NCBI RefSeq assembly: GCF_001509795.1
Contig: NZ_LLZN01000050.1
Location: 1 to 64,000 of the forward strand
Reading direction: 5' to 3'
Source: Streptomyces sp. NRRL WC-3605
GTDB lineage: Bacteria > Actinomycetota > Actinomycetes > Streptomycetales > Streptomycetaceae
DNA length: 64,000 nt
Under the pieces are notes generated by a model that was not told where the DNA came from, searched no databases, and saw only the letters and a list, made by a program, of their open reading frames with translations. Shown piece after piece: positions 25,021-32,905 of this stretch; position 1 is the first letter of the stretch; each line of letters starts with the position of its first letter. The position numbers were made by a program, and so were the translations under genes.

Positions 25021-26196
25021 TCACTCGTCATGGCCTTCGTGCCCTTCGTTGCCTTCGTGCCCTCCCTTGCCCTTGTGCTCACCCTTGCTGGGCTTGTCGG
25101 GGTGGGCCGGCTTGGAGGGGTGGTCGGGCTTCGCGGGCTTGCTGGGGTACGCGGGCTTGCTCGGGTGGTCGGGCTTGGCGGGCTTGCTGGGGTACGCGGG
25201 CTTGCTCGGGTGGTCGGGCTTGGCGGGCTTGCTCGGGTACGCCGGCTTGGACGGCCGCTCGGGCTTGGCGGGCTTGGCCGGGTAGGCGGGCTTCGACGGC
25301 TGCTCCGGCTTGGCGGGCTTGGCCGGGTACGCGGGCTTGGACGGCTGCTCGGGCTTGGCGGGCTTGGCCGGGTAGGCGGGCTTGCTCGGCTTGCTGGGGT
25401 ACGCGGGCTTCGCCGGGTACTCAGGCTTCGACGGCTTGGCGGGGTACGCAGGCTTGCTGGGAAGTTCGGGCTTCGCGGGCTTCGCGGGCTTCGCGGGCTT
25501 CGCCGGGTACGCCGGCTTGGCCGGGTATTCAGGCTTGGCGGGCTTCGCCGGGTACGCCGGCTTGCTCGGGTGCTCAGGCTTCCCGGGCTTGGCCGGGTAC
25601 TCGGGCTTGGCGGGCTTCGCCGGATACGCGGGCTTGCTGGGGTATTCGGGCTTGGCGGGCTTGGCCGGGTACGCGGGCTTGCTCGGGTACTCAGGCTTCG
25701 CGGGCTGTTCCGGCTTGGCAGGCTTCTCGGGGTACGCCGGCTTCACCGGGTATGCCGGCTTCGCGGGCTGCTCCGGCTTTGCCGGCTTCTCCGGGTACGC
25801 AGGCTTCACCGGCTTGGCCGGGTACGCCGGCTTCTCCGGGCGGGCCGGCTTCGCCGGGTGCGCCGGGTACTCGGGCTTGACCGGTTTCGCCGGGTGCTCG
25901 GGCTTGGCGGGGTGCGCCGGCTGTTCCGGCTTCGCCGGGTGGTCCGGTTTGGCGGGGTGTACCGGCTGTTCCGGCTTCGCCGGGTGACCGGGCTTCGCCG
26001 GGTGGCCGGGCTTCGCCGGGTACGCGGGCTGGGGCCCGTGGGCCGGGGCCTGAGCCGGGTGGGCCGGGTACGACGGGTGCGGCGTGGCGTGGTCATCGGC
26101 ATGGGCGGAGCCCGTGCTCGCCAGGGCGGCTGCGGCGAGCGCGGCTGCCATGGCGGCGGGCGCCAGGACGGATCGCCATCTCGGCGGTGTCCTCAT
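25021..26196 (-). CDS. Secreted Pro-X-(Lys/Tyr/His) tripeptide-repeat protein
   Basis: 391 residues. The signal peptide is clear, with probable cleavage after AHA at residue 33. From about residue 44 to 368 nearly every third residue is Pro, giving some 100 P-x-z triplets in which z is mostly Lys, Tyr, His or Gln and x is Ala, Ser, Glu or Asp. Toward the C-terminus the triplets form a 15-residue unit (PSK-PAY-PAK-PAK-PEQ). The end is a Gly/His/Glu tail (KGGHEGNEGHEGHDE) that could bind metal. No sortase signal, membrane anchor or catalytic motif is present. A three-residue period matches the polyproline-II helix. GAGGAGAGTGGAAG stands before ATG 26196. Composition recalls mussel adhesive and extensin proteins; the function is unknown. 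Confidence 0.85.
   Translation of the reverse strand: MRTPPRWRSVLAPAAMAAALAAAALASTGSAHADDHATPHPSYPAHPAQAPAHGPQPAYPAKPGHPAKPGHPAKPEQPVHPAKPDHPAKPEQPAHPAKPEHPAKPVKPEYPAHPAKPARPEKPAYPAKPVKPAYPEKPAKPEQPAKPAYPVKPAYPEKPAKPEQPAKPEYPSKPAYPAKPAKPEYPSKPAYPAKPAKPEYPAKPGKPEHPSKPAYPAKPAKPEYPAKPAYPAKPAKPAKPAKPELPSKPAYPAKPSKPEYPAKPAYPSKPSKPAYPAKPAKPEQPSKPAYPAKPAKPEQPSKPAYPAKPAKPERPSKPAYPSKPAKPDHPSKPAYPSKPAKPDHPSKPAYPSKPAKPDHPSKPAHPDKPSKGEHKGKGGHEGNEGHEGHDE
25090..26085 (-). repeat. Tandem DNA repeat encoding the P-x-z triplets
   Basis: A 9-base sub-period and, between about 25100 and 25420, a clear 45-base period built on GGCTTG/GGGTACGCGGGC words. The copies nearest the 3' end of the gene are the most alike, so they appear to be the most recent duplications. 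Confidence 0.85.
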
Positions 26197-26407
26197 CTTC
26201 CACTCTCCTCGACTGGGTTCAGGGCCTCGTGACGGCGGGTCAGCACCAAGAGCCGGATAGTGGAATGAATAGGAAATCGGTTGATTTGAATAACGCCGGG
26301 ACGGTCAAAGGCCACCGAATGACGTAGCCCGGCACCGCCGGTCGGCCCGGCCCCGAGCTCCCGTAATAGGACACGACCTGTCCTCGATCCTCCGTACCCT
26401 GCGGAGC
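26197..26407. promoter_or_regulatory. Divergent intergenic region upstream of the repeat protein
   Basis: A locally AT-rich block at 26258-26300 contains, on the minus strand, TTATTC, 16 bases, TATTCA, a possible promoter for the repeat-protein gene. Nothing stronger was seen. Confidence 0.4.
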
Positions 26408-27541
26408 ATGAAGCGGACCTCCACCACGACGAAGGCGGCGAGGACGATGAGCGGCACGGATCCGGTCCTGACCACTCGCGCCCTCAACCGCGCCACCCTG
26501 GAACGGCAGTTGCTGCTGCGCCGCTCCCCGCTCACCGCCCCGGAGACGGTCGCGCACCTCGTCGGCCTCCAGGCGCAGGAGGTGAAGCCGCCGTACTATG
26601 CGCTCGCCGCCCGCCTGGACGGGTTCACGCCCGACGCGCTCGCCGCACCGCTCGGCGACCGGTCGCTCGTCCGCATGGTCACCATGCGCTCCACGATCCA
26701 TCTGCACACCGCCGACGACGGCCTGACGCTCCGTCCGCTGGTGCAGCCCGCCCGCGAACGCGAGATCACCTACTTCCGCAAGGGCCTCGTGGGCGTCGAC
26801 CTCGACCGGCTCGCCGTGCTCGCCCGCGAGCTCGTCGAGGAGGCGCCCCGCACGATGAAGCAGCTGCGCGAGGCGCTGAGCGCCGAGTGGCCGGACGCCG
26901 ACCCGCAGTCGCTCGCCGTGGCCGCCCGCTGCCGGCTCCCGCTGGTGCAGATCACCCCGCGCGGCCAGTGGGGCCGCAGCGCCCAGGTGTCCCTGACAAC
27001 CCTCGAACACTGGCTGGGGCGCCCGGCCGAGCCGGCCGCCTCCGCCGACGACACGGTCCGGCGCTATCTGGCCGCCTTCGGTCCGGCGTCCGTGAAGGAC
27101 ATGCAGACCTGGGCCGGTCTCACCCGGATGCGCGCCGTCTTCGAGCGGCTGCGGCCCGAGCTGGTCACCTTCCGGGACGAGAACGGCGTCGAGCTGTTCG
27201 ACCTGCCCGACGCCCCGCGACCCGACCCGGACACCCCGGCACCGCCGCGCCTGCTGCCCGAGTTCGACAACCTCCTGCTCTCCCACGCCGACCGCGGCCG
27301 GGTCATTCCGCCCGCGCACCGCGGCCGTACCTGGCAGGCCAACACCTTCTACTGCCCGCTGCTGGTCGACGGCTTCCTCGCGGGCGTCTGGCGCCTCATC
27401 GGCGACGCCCTCGTCATCGAACCGTTCTCCGTCCTCGGCCGGGCCGAGCGCGCCGACGTGACCGAGGAGGCGGAGCGGGTCCTCGGCGTGCTGTACCCGC
27501 AGGAGTCCTACGACGTCCGCTTCGGCACCGTCATCGCCTGA
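26408..27541 (+). CDS. Winged-helix DNA-binding domain protein (HTH_42/YcaQ-AlkX type)
   Basis: 377 residues. The family marks are the N-terminal LNRATLERQLLLRR, the GLQAQEVKPPYYAL segment (residues about 52-66) and MRSTIHLHTADD, followed by winged-helix repeats and a C-terminal segment with LPEFDNLLLSH and AGVWRL. Relatives such as E. coli YcaQ and Streptomyces AlkX/Txn-type proteins are glycosylases that unhook alkylated or crosslinked DNA; QAQ-type residues in this position are part of their active site. Activity in this subfamily is uncertain. ATG 26408 is used; ATG 26447 (residue 14), after GCGAGGACG, is equally plausible. Confidence 0.78.
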   Translation: MKRTSTTTKAARTMSGTDPVLTTRALNRATLERQLLLRRSPLTAPETVAHLVGLQAQEVKPPYYALAARLDGFTPDALAAPLGDRSLVRMVTMRSTIHLHTADDGLTLRPLVQPAREREITYFRKGLVGVDLDRLAVLARELVEEAPRTMKQLREALSAEWPDADPQSLAVAARCRLPLVQITPRGQWGRSAQVSLTTLEHWLGRPAEPAASADDTVRRYLAAFGPASVKDMQTWAGLTRMRAVFERLRPELVTFRDENGVELFDLPDAPRPDPDTPAPPRLLPEFDNLLLSHADRGRVIPPAHRGRTWQANTFYCPLLVDGFLAGVWRLIGDALVIEPFSVLGRAERADVTEEAERVLGVLYPQESYDVRFGTVIA

Positions 27542-27613
27542 CCGGCACGCGGACGCCCCCGGTCCTCCCTTCCCGGCGGGCGGGGCGGGGGAGCGGGAGC
27601 GCCTGTGTTCCGG

Positions 27614-28396
27614 TCAGGGGCGCGCGGCGGGGGCGGTCAGCCGCGCCGTGAGCAGGTGGGAGTCGAGCAGGGACAGATCGGCGGTGCGGTCGGCGCGGGC
27701 GTAACCGGCGAGCATCCGCTTGGTGAGGACGAGCGCCTCCGGCTGTCTGCGCAGGAGCGGCTTCACCCAGGACCGGACGATCTGGTCGAGGGTGTCGGCG
27801 GGGGACGTCCGGTGCACGAGGCCGAGCCGCTGGGCGGTGGCCGCGTCGAACAGGTCGCACGTGAGCATCAGTTCACGGATCCGGGCCGCGCCGGCCTCGG
27901 CGACGAGACGGCCCATGGCCCCGCCCCAGGCGGGCGGCAGGCCCAGCCCCACCTCGGGCATACGGAACCGGGTGGTGTCGGCGGCGGCGCGCAGATCGCA
28001 GTAGGAGGCGAGGGCGAGGCCCGCGCCGACGACCTTGCCGTGCAGCCGGGCGATCGTGACGACGTGGGCCGTCTCCAGCGCCTGGCACAGCCGCTGCGCC
28101 TTGTCCGCGACGCGCCGCAGGTCGCCGCCGGTGGGGTCGGCGGCCAGGGATTCCTGGTACTCCGTGCGGTCGGCGCCCAGGCAGAAGTCCTCGCCGTCGG
28201 ACGACAGGACGAGGACGCGCAGGTCGGGCCGTTCGTGCAGGCCGTCGAGGACGGCCAGCAGATCGTCGAGGGCGGCGACACCGAGCGTGTCCTCACCCTG
28301 CTCGGGGTTGAGGCGTACGTGCAGGACCGGGCCGTCCTCGTCGACGGCCACGGCCTTGAGCGCGCGATGGGTGAGGGGGGAGGGGGTCTCGGTCAT
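27614..28396 (-). CDS. Enoyl-CoA hydratase/isomerase-family protein
   Basis: 260 residues of the crotonase fold. The oxyanion-hole segments are DFCLGADRTEY (residues about 69-80) and HGKVVGAGLALASYCDLRAA (about 118-138), followed by FRMPEVGLGLPPAWGG. The Glu of PEVGLG matches one catalytic-acid position; the second hydratase Glu is less certain, so isomerase or hydrolase activity is possible. ATG 28396 overlaps the stop of the upstream P450 (ATGA), so it is translationally coupled as the last gene of the conservon operon. A hydratase is not a usual conservon member. Confidence 0.86.
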   Translation of the reverse strand: MTETPSPLTHRALKAVAVDEDGPVLHVRLNPEQGEDTLGVAALDDLLAVLDGLHERPDLRVLVLSSDGEDFCLGADRTEYQESLAADPTGGDLRRVADKAQRLCQALETAHVVTIARLHGKVVGAGLALASYCDLRAAADTTRFRMPEVGLGLPPAWGGAMGRLVAEAGAARIRELMLTCDLFDAATAQRLGLVHRTSPADTLDQIVRSWVKPLLRRQPEALVLTKRMLAGYARADRTADLSLLDSHLLTARLTAPAARP

Positions 28397-29643
28397 GCGA
28401 GGGCGACGTCCAGGTTCGACAGGCGCCTGAAGGCCACCCGGGGCTCCCACGTGGGGCGCCGGGCGAGCGTGAGGCGGGGCAGACGGCTGATCATGTGGTG
28501 GAGGAGGGTCTGGGCTTCCAGCCGGGCGAGGGGCGCGCCGAGGCAGTAGTGGATGCCGTTGCTGAAGGCGAGGTGGTCGGAGCGGGGCCGTTCGGGGTCG
28601 AAGCGGTCCGGGTCGGCGTGCCGGGCCGGATCGCGGTGCGCGGCGCCCACCATCAGGTGCACCATGGCGTCCTTGGGGACCTCGACGCCTCCGACAACGG
28701 TGTCGTCGGCCGCGACACGGCTGATCACATGGGTGGGCGGGTCGTGGCGCAGCGTCTCCTCGACGAAGGCGGGCACCAGCGTCGGGTCGGCGGCGAGCAG
28801 ATCCCGGCGCAGCGGTTGCTCCAGTAACCGCAGGGCCATCGTGGACAGCAGGGTGGACGTGGTCTCCAGCGCCGCCAGCAGCACGAAGAGGGCGAGGAAG
28901 TACACCGATTCGTCGGCCTGGTCCCGGTCGGGTTCCAGGGTGTCGAAGGTGTGGATCCACAGGGACACCGGGTCGTCGCCCGGCTGTGCGCGGCGCCGGC
29001 GGACCAGGTCCATGAAGTACGCCCGCAGTTCGGCCGTCGCGGCGTCGGACCGGGCCAGCTGGCTGGCCGTCGGCAGGAGTTCCTGGGTGAAGACCTGCTC
29101 GTGGGTGAGTTCGCGCAGCCGGGGCCAGTCGGCGGCGGGCAGGCCGAGCCAGTCGCCGATGGTGGCGACGGGCAGTTCCTCGCTCACGAGGGACACGAAG
29201 TCCACCATGCCGTCGTGCAGTTGCTCGGTGAGGGACAGCAGGAGGTGGTCGGTGGTACGGCCGACCGTGCGTCCGATCCGCTCCAGGGTCTTGCGGCCGA
29301 ACGTTCCTGCTGCCCTGCGTATTCGGGTGTGGTCGGGAGGATTGAGCGCGGGCAGGGTGTTGCTCATCTCCTGGGAGGAGGGGGCGTTCCAGCGGGTGCC
29401 CGCCCCCTGCCGCGCGCGCCAGTGCTTGTCCGGTTCGAGCCAGTCACGCGAGCGCAGGATCTGGTCGCACAGGTCGAAACCGGTGACGAGCACATTGCCC
29501 CAAGGGGCGGGTGTGACAGGGCCCATGGCTCTGAGCCGTGCGTAGTAGGGAAAAGGATCGGCCTGCCCCTCCGCCGTCCGCAGACGGGCGAAGAGGCTGA
29601 CAGCTGAACGACGGTCGTGTGACGGGCGAGCGTCCACCACCAC
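28393..29643 (-). CDS. Cytochrome P450 (second P450 of the conservon)
   Basis: 416 residues from GTG 29643, chosen because AGGAAGGAG lies eight bases upstream; an ATG at 29703 in frame lacks a site. The canonical motifs are present: EETLR (K-helix ExxR, about 295-299) and FSNGIHYCLGAPLA (heme loop, Cys about 367). The I-helix reads LLAALETTST, with Glu-Thr but without the usual Gly. It needs ferredoxin and reductase partners, which are not adjacent. Codon 273 is TTA, a bldA-dependent codon, at 28825-28827. Its position after a CYP157-like gene recalls the CYP157/CYP154 pairs of S. coelicolor conservons, but assignment to CYP154 is a guess. Confidence 0.88.
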   Translation of the reverse strand: MVVDARPSHDRRSAVSLFARLRTAEGQADPFPYYARLRAMGPVTPAPWGNVLVTGFDLCDQILRSRDWLEPDKHWRARQGAGTRWNAPSSQEMSNTLPALNPPDHTRIRRAAGTFGRKTLERIGRTVGRTTDHLLLSLTEQLHDGMVDFVSLVSEELPVATIGDWLGLPAADWPRLRELTHEQVFTQELLPTASQLARSDAATAELRAYFMDLVRRRRAQPGDDPVSLWIHTFDTLEPDRDQADESVYFLALFVLLAALETTSTLLSTMALRLLEQPLRRDLLAADPTLVPAFVEETLRHDPPTHVISRVAADDTVVGGVEVPKDAMVHLMVGAAHRDPARHADPDRFDPERPRSDHLAFSNGIHYCLGAPLARLEAQTLLHHMISRLPRLTLARRPTWEPRVAFRRLSNLDVALA

Positions 29644-29736
29644 GATGGCGGCTCCTTCCTGGGAGATCAGCCGCCATACGTACCCATGCGGTGCTTGAAG
29701 CATCCACTTGTGGAGGCCAGGTGAGGGTTACCTTCG

Positions 29737-31104
29737 TCACTCGCCGCCGAGCCAGGCCCGGAAGCGGGAGAACAGGCCACGCGAGTGGGCCGGTTGGGCG
29801 GTTGGCTGGGAATGTGCGGTCGCCGTGGGCCGGGGGGCCGACGCGGCCGGCTGCGGCGCGGCCGAGCGAGCGGTTTCGGCCGGGGACGGCCCGGCCGGGC
29901 GCGGCGTGAAACGCACCGGCAGTGACGCCAGCGAACGGCTCCACGGCCCCTCACCCCAGATGAGGTCCTTGAAGGGGACGCGCATCTCGAGGTCGGGCAG
30001 CCCGTTGAGCAGGCACTCGACGGCACTCACCGCGATCATGAAGGCCGGGTCCTTGGCGGGGCACGCGTGCGGACCGGCGCCGAACGCCAAGTGTGCCTTG
30101 GCGCTGAGCTGTTCACGGTGCTGCGCCAGCTTGGGATCGGTGTTCGCCGCCGCGAACGAGATCAGGACGGGGTCGCCCGCCCGGAGGATTCTGCCGCCCA
30201 GCTGCACGTCGTGCGTGGGGTAGTGGCCGGCGTAGTTGGCGATCGGCGCGAAGTTCCACAGCGTCTGCGCGACCGCGTCCTCGACGGGCAGCGCCGCCTG
30301 CGCGTCCTCGCTCAGATACAGGGCCGTGCTGGTGGCGATGGCGGCGGCCAGCGGGGCGGTGCCGCCGGACAGCAGGGTGACCAGCTGGTGCAGGACCTCC
30401 TCGTCGCTCAGCCGCGCCGGGTGCTGCATCAGCTTCGTCGTCAGGTCCTCGCCGGGCCGACGGTGCTTGAGGGCGATCAGCTCGGCCAGTGCCGCCCCGA
30501 GCACCTCGTCGGCGCCCGGCGTGCCCTGGAAGATGCCGCTGATGCCGGCGATGACCCGGTCACCGAGCTCGGGCGGACAGCCGAACAGCTCGCTGAAGAC
30601 CAGCAGCGGCAGCGGCATCGCGTACGCGGCCATCAGCTCGCCGTGTCCGAACGCGTCCGAGCCGAACTGGCTGATCAGGTAGTCCGCCGACTGCTGCACC
30701 TTGCGGCGCAGATGCAGCTCGTTGACGGTGGCGAGGCTGTCGACGACCGCCTGCCGCAGCCGCGCGTGCGCCGCCCCGTCGCTGAACAGGGCGTTCGGGC
30801 GGTAGCCCATCATGGGCAGCGCCGGGCTGTCGGCGGGCACCCGCCCCTCGTTCAGGGCGTTCCAGCGGCGCGAGTCACGGACGAACGACGCCGGGTTCTG
30901 CAGGATGAACAGCGCGGCGTCGTAGCTGGTGACCAGCTCGACCTCGACGCCCGGCGCTATGTCGACGGGCGCGCTCGGGCCGAGGGAGCGCAGATGGCCG
31001 TACGTGGCGTCGGGGTCGGCGGCGAACTCGGGGCCGTACAGCTGCGCGTTGCCGTGCGCGGGGCACCCGGCGGGTATGCCCCGCGTGGCGTGGGGTTCTT
31101 GCAT
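29737..31104 (-). CDS. cvnE: CYP157-like cytochrome P450 lacking ExxR (CvnE-type)
   Basis: 455 residues. The heme loop FGAGPHACPAKDPA (residues 341-354) has its Cys at 348. The K-helix position that should read ExxR is Q280-T-L-W283, and the I-helix lacks the acid-Thr pair (SGGTAPLAAA). CYP157 is the known P450 family without ExxR, so this is most likely a CYP157 member. A Pro/Ala/Thr-rich C-terminal extension of about 55 residues ends in a basic, aromatic tail (SRGLFSRFRAWLGGE). It starts nine bases after cvnD. CvnE P450s belong to conservon signalling complexes at the membrane; whether this one is catalytic is doubtful. Confidence 0.88.
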   Translation of the reverse strand: MQEPHATRGIPAGCPAHGNAQLYGPEFAADPDATYGHLRSLGPSAPVDIAPGVEVELVTSYDAALFILQNPASFVRDSRRWNALNEGRVPADSPALPMMGYRPNALFSDGAAHARLRQAVVDSLATVNELHLRRKVQQSADYLISQFGSDAFGHGELMAAYAMPLPLLVFSELFGCPPELGDRVIAGISGIFQGTPGADEVLGAALAELIALKHRRPGEDLTTKLMQHPARLSDEEVLHQLVTLLSGGTAPLAAAIATSTALYLSEDAQAALPVEDAVAQTLWNFAPIANYAGHYPTHDVQLGGRILRAGDPVLISFAAANTDPKLAQHREQLSAKAHLAFGAGPHACPAKDPAFMIAVSAVECLLNGLPDLEMRVPFKDLIWGEGPWSRSLASLPVRFTPRPAGPSPAETARSAAPQPAASAPRPTATAHSQPTAQPAHSRGLFSRFRAWLGGE

Positions 31105-31113
31105 GGCGAGCTC

Positions 31114-31674
31114 CTAGTCGAGCAGGGACATGAGGTGCTGCACGAGGGCGATCAGGGCCTGGAGCGCGGACTTCTGGTCGCGGACGTCACAGGCCACGAC
31201 AGGGGTGTCCGGGTGCAGGTTCAGCGCCTCGCGGACTTCGTCGAGGGGGTAGGTGGTCGTCCCCTCGAAGTGGTTCACGCCGACGGCGTAGGTCAGGCCG
31301 AAGCGCTCGACCAGGTCCAGGACCGGGAAGGACTCGTCCAGGCGCTCCGGGTCGACGATGAGGAGCGCGCCGAGCGCTCCGCGGGACAGCTCCTCCCACA
31401 TCTCCTTGAAACGCTCCTGACCGGGCGTTCCGAAGACGTAGAGGACCAGCTCGTCGCTGAGCGTGAGCCGGCCGAAGTCCATGGCGACCGTGGTGGTGGT
31501 CTTCTCGGGTGTGCGCGACAGGTCGTCGTAGCCCACACTCGCCTCGGTGATCTCCTCCTCGGTCTGCAGGGGCTCGATCTCGGAGATGTTGCCGATGTAG
31601 GTGGTCTTCCCGACTCCGAAGGGCCCTACGACGAGGACTTTCACCGAGCGCACGTCGTCTGCGTCCAGGTACAC
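31114..31674 (-). CDS. cvnD: Conservon Ras-like GTPase (CvnD)
   Basis: 186 residues. The P-loop GPFGVGKTT is at about 17-25, the switch II DxxG-equivalent is YVFGTPGQERF (about 79-89), and the usual NKxD specificity motif is degenerate (VNHFEG), as is common in conservon GTPases. The family is MglA/Arf-like and cycles between GTP and GDP on a membrane complex with the CvnB roadblock protein. It starts three bases after the cvnC stop, so it is part of the same polycistron. Confidence 0.92.
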   Translation of the reverse strand: MYLDADDVRSVKVLVVGPFGVGKTTYIGNISEIEPLQTEEEITEASVGYDDLSRTPEKTTTTVAMDFGRLTLSDELVLYVFGTPGQERFKEMWEELSRGALGALLIVDPERLDESFPVLDLVERFGLTYAVGVNHFEGTTTYPLDEVREALNLHPDTPVVACDVRDQKSALQALIALVQHLMSLLD

Positions 31675-31677
31675 GGG

Positions 31678-32064
31678 TTACGCTCCGATGTTCTTCAGGC
31701 CTTCGAGGACGGCACTGAGCAGTTCTCGGTCTTTGCTGTCGGCCCGGGGGGCGGGCTTGCGGACGAGGACCAGACCGCTCTCCTCCAGCTGTGCCAGGAG
31801 GATGCGCACGATGCCGAGCGGCAGGTGCGTGCGGCCGGCGATCTCGGCCACGGCCAGCATGCGGTTGGCGACCAGATCCATGATCGCCTGCTCCTCCGGG
31901 GCGAGGGTGCGGGCCGTGGCGGCGGTGTCCTGGTGCGCGGTCACCAGGGCGGTGCGCTCGTACTGCTGGTCGGGCGGCAGGGCGCGGCCGTTGGTGATCA
32001 CGAAGAACGGGACTAACGCGGACGTCAGTTCCACTTCCGGGTCGGAGTCGTGTGCGTCAGACAT
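31678..32064 (-). CDS. cvnC: Conservon DUF742 protein (CvnC)
   Basis: 128 residues with DUF742 features: VPFFVITNGRA near the N-terminus and a winged-helix-like second half (AEIAGRTHLPLGIVRILLAQLEE). CvnC interacts with the other conservon proteins; no catalytic activity is known. Codon 17 is TTA (32014-32016), the rare leucine codon read by the bldA tRNA, placed at the beginning of the gene where it would most affect translation. The gene overlaps cvnB by eight bases. Confidence 0.92.
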   Translation of the reverse strand: MSDAHDSDPEVELTSALVPFFVITNGRALPPDQQYERTALVTAHQDTAATARTLAPEEQAIMDLVANRMLAVAEIAGRTHLPLGIVRILLAQLEESGLVLVRKPAPRADSKDRELLSAVLEGLKNIGA

Positions 32065-32905
32065 CGCTCGGCGCCTCCCGTCGCGGTACGCGCTCCTCGG
32101 TCAGCCGGGGCACCACCTCGCCCAGCCGCGTGGTGAACTCCTCGATGTCGGTGTCGTGTTCGGCCGCCGCGGCCAGCAGGCGGCCGTGGTCACCGGCGAT
32201 CAGGAAGATCCAGCCGTGCTGGAACTCGATGACGGTCTGCCGCCACTCCGCGCCCGCCTGGACCCCGGCGAACTGGGACGTGACCCGGCTGTAGGCGTGG
32301 ATGCCCATCATGGCGGCGGAGATGGTGTCGACCAGGTCCCGGTCGATCCCGCTGGTCGCCCCGAGGGGCAGGCCCTCCGCGCCGAGCAGCACGGCGTGCC
32401 GGGCCCCGTGCACGCCGGAGATCACCTCGTCGAGGTCGGCGAGCACCGTGCCGGTACGGCCGCCCGCGTCCGCCCCGCCGGAGGCGCCCGCCCCGTGCAG
32501 GGACGGTTCCTCGGCGTCGACGCGCGGCGGGGTCGTCAGGTTGTTGCCCAGACGCGCCACGAGCCGGTGCATCCGGAAGGAGATCTGCTGGATGTCGACG
32601 TCGAGTTCCGCCGCGGCGGCCAGATAGGCCCCCTGACCGGCCCCGATGAGGAAGATCCACCCGTGCGAGAACTCGATGATCGTCTGGTGCCACTGCGGAT
32701 CCTGCACCGGCTCGATGAACCGGGACGCGGCACGGCTCAGTGCCTGCATGCCGGCCATGGCGGCCGAGATCGTCCTCAGGTCGTCGTCGACGAGACCCTG
32801 GGTGGCCCCCCGCGAGATGCCGTCGGCGGAGAGCAAGACGGCGTGCCGTGCCTTGGGCACGTTGGTCACGATGTCTTCGAGCATCCACGACAGGTCGGTG
32901 GTCAT
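32057..32905 (-). CDS. cvnB: Tandem roadblock/LC7 protein (CvnB-type, duplicated)
   Basis: 282 residues. Two homologous roadblock/LC7 domains are joined: residues about 1-115 (LSWMLEDIVTNVPKARHAVLL, then IIEFSHGWIFLIGAG) and about 155-270 (LADLDEVISGVHGARHAVLL, then VIEFQHGWIFLIAGD). The linker is Gly/Ala-rich. Usual CvnB proteins have one domain of about 140 residues and act as partner or GTPase-activating platform for CvnD, probably as dimers. Here the dimer would be built into one chain. It starts within the cvnA stop (ATGA overlap). Confidence 0.9.
   Translation of the reverse strand: MTTDLSWMLEDIVTNVPKARHAVLLSADGISRGATQGLVDDDLRTISAAMAGMQALSRAASRFIEPVQDPQWHQTIIEFSHGWIFLIGAGQGAYLAAAAELDVDIQQISFRMHRLVARLGNNLTTPPRVDAEEPSLHGAGASGGADAGGRTGTVLADLDEVISGVHGARHAVLLGAEGLPLGATSGIDRDLVDTISAAMMGIHAYSRVTSQFAGVQAGAEWRQTVIEFQHGWIFLIAGDHGRLLAAAAEHDTDIEEFTTRLGEVVPRLTEERVPRREAPSDV

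Noticed and set aside
22290..25880. Open frame of 1196 codons across a phosphatase and the repeat gene
   Set aside because: Arg/Pro/Ala-rich, no domain; it is the wrong-frame reading of two well supported genes and runs through a terminator.
25090..26085. Regular direct repeats that could be read as a CRISPR-like array
   Set aside because: The units have no unique spacers, the 9- and 45-base periods are multiples of three, and they encode the P-x-z triplets of a protein with signal peptide and ribosome site.
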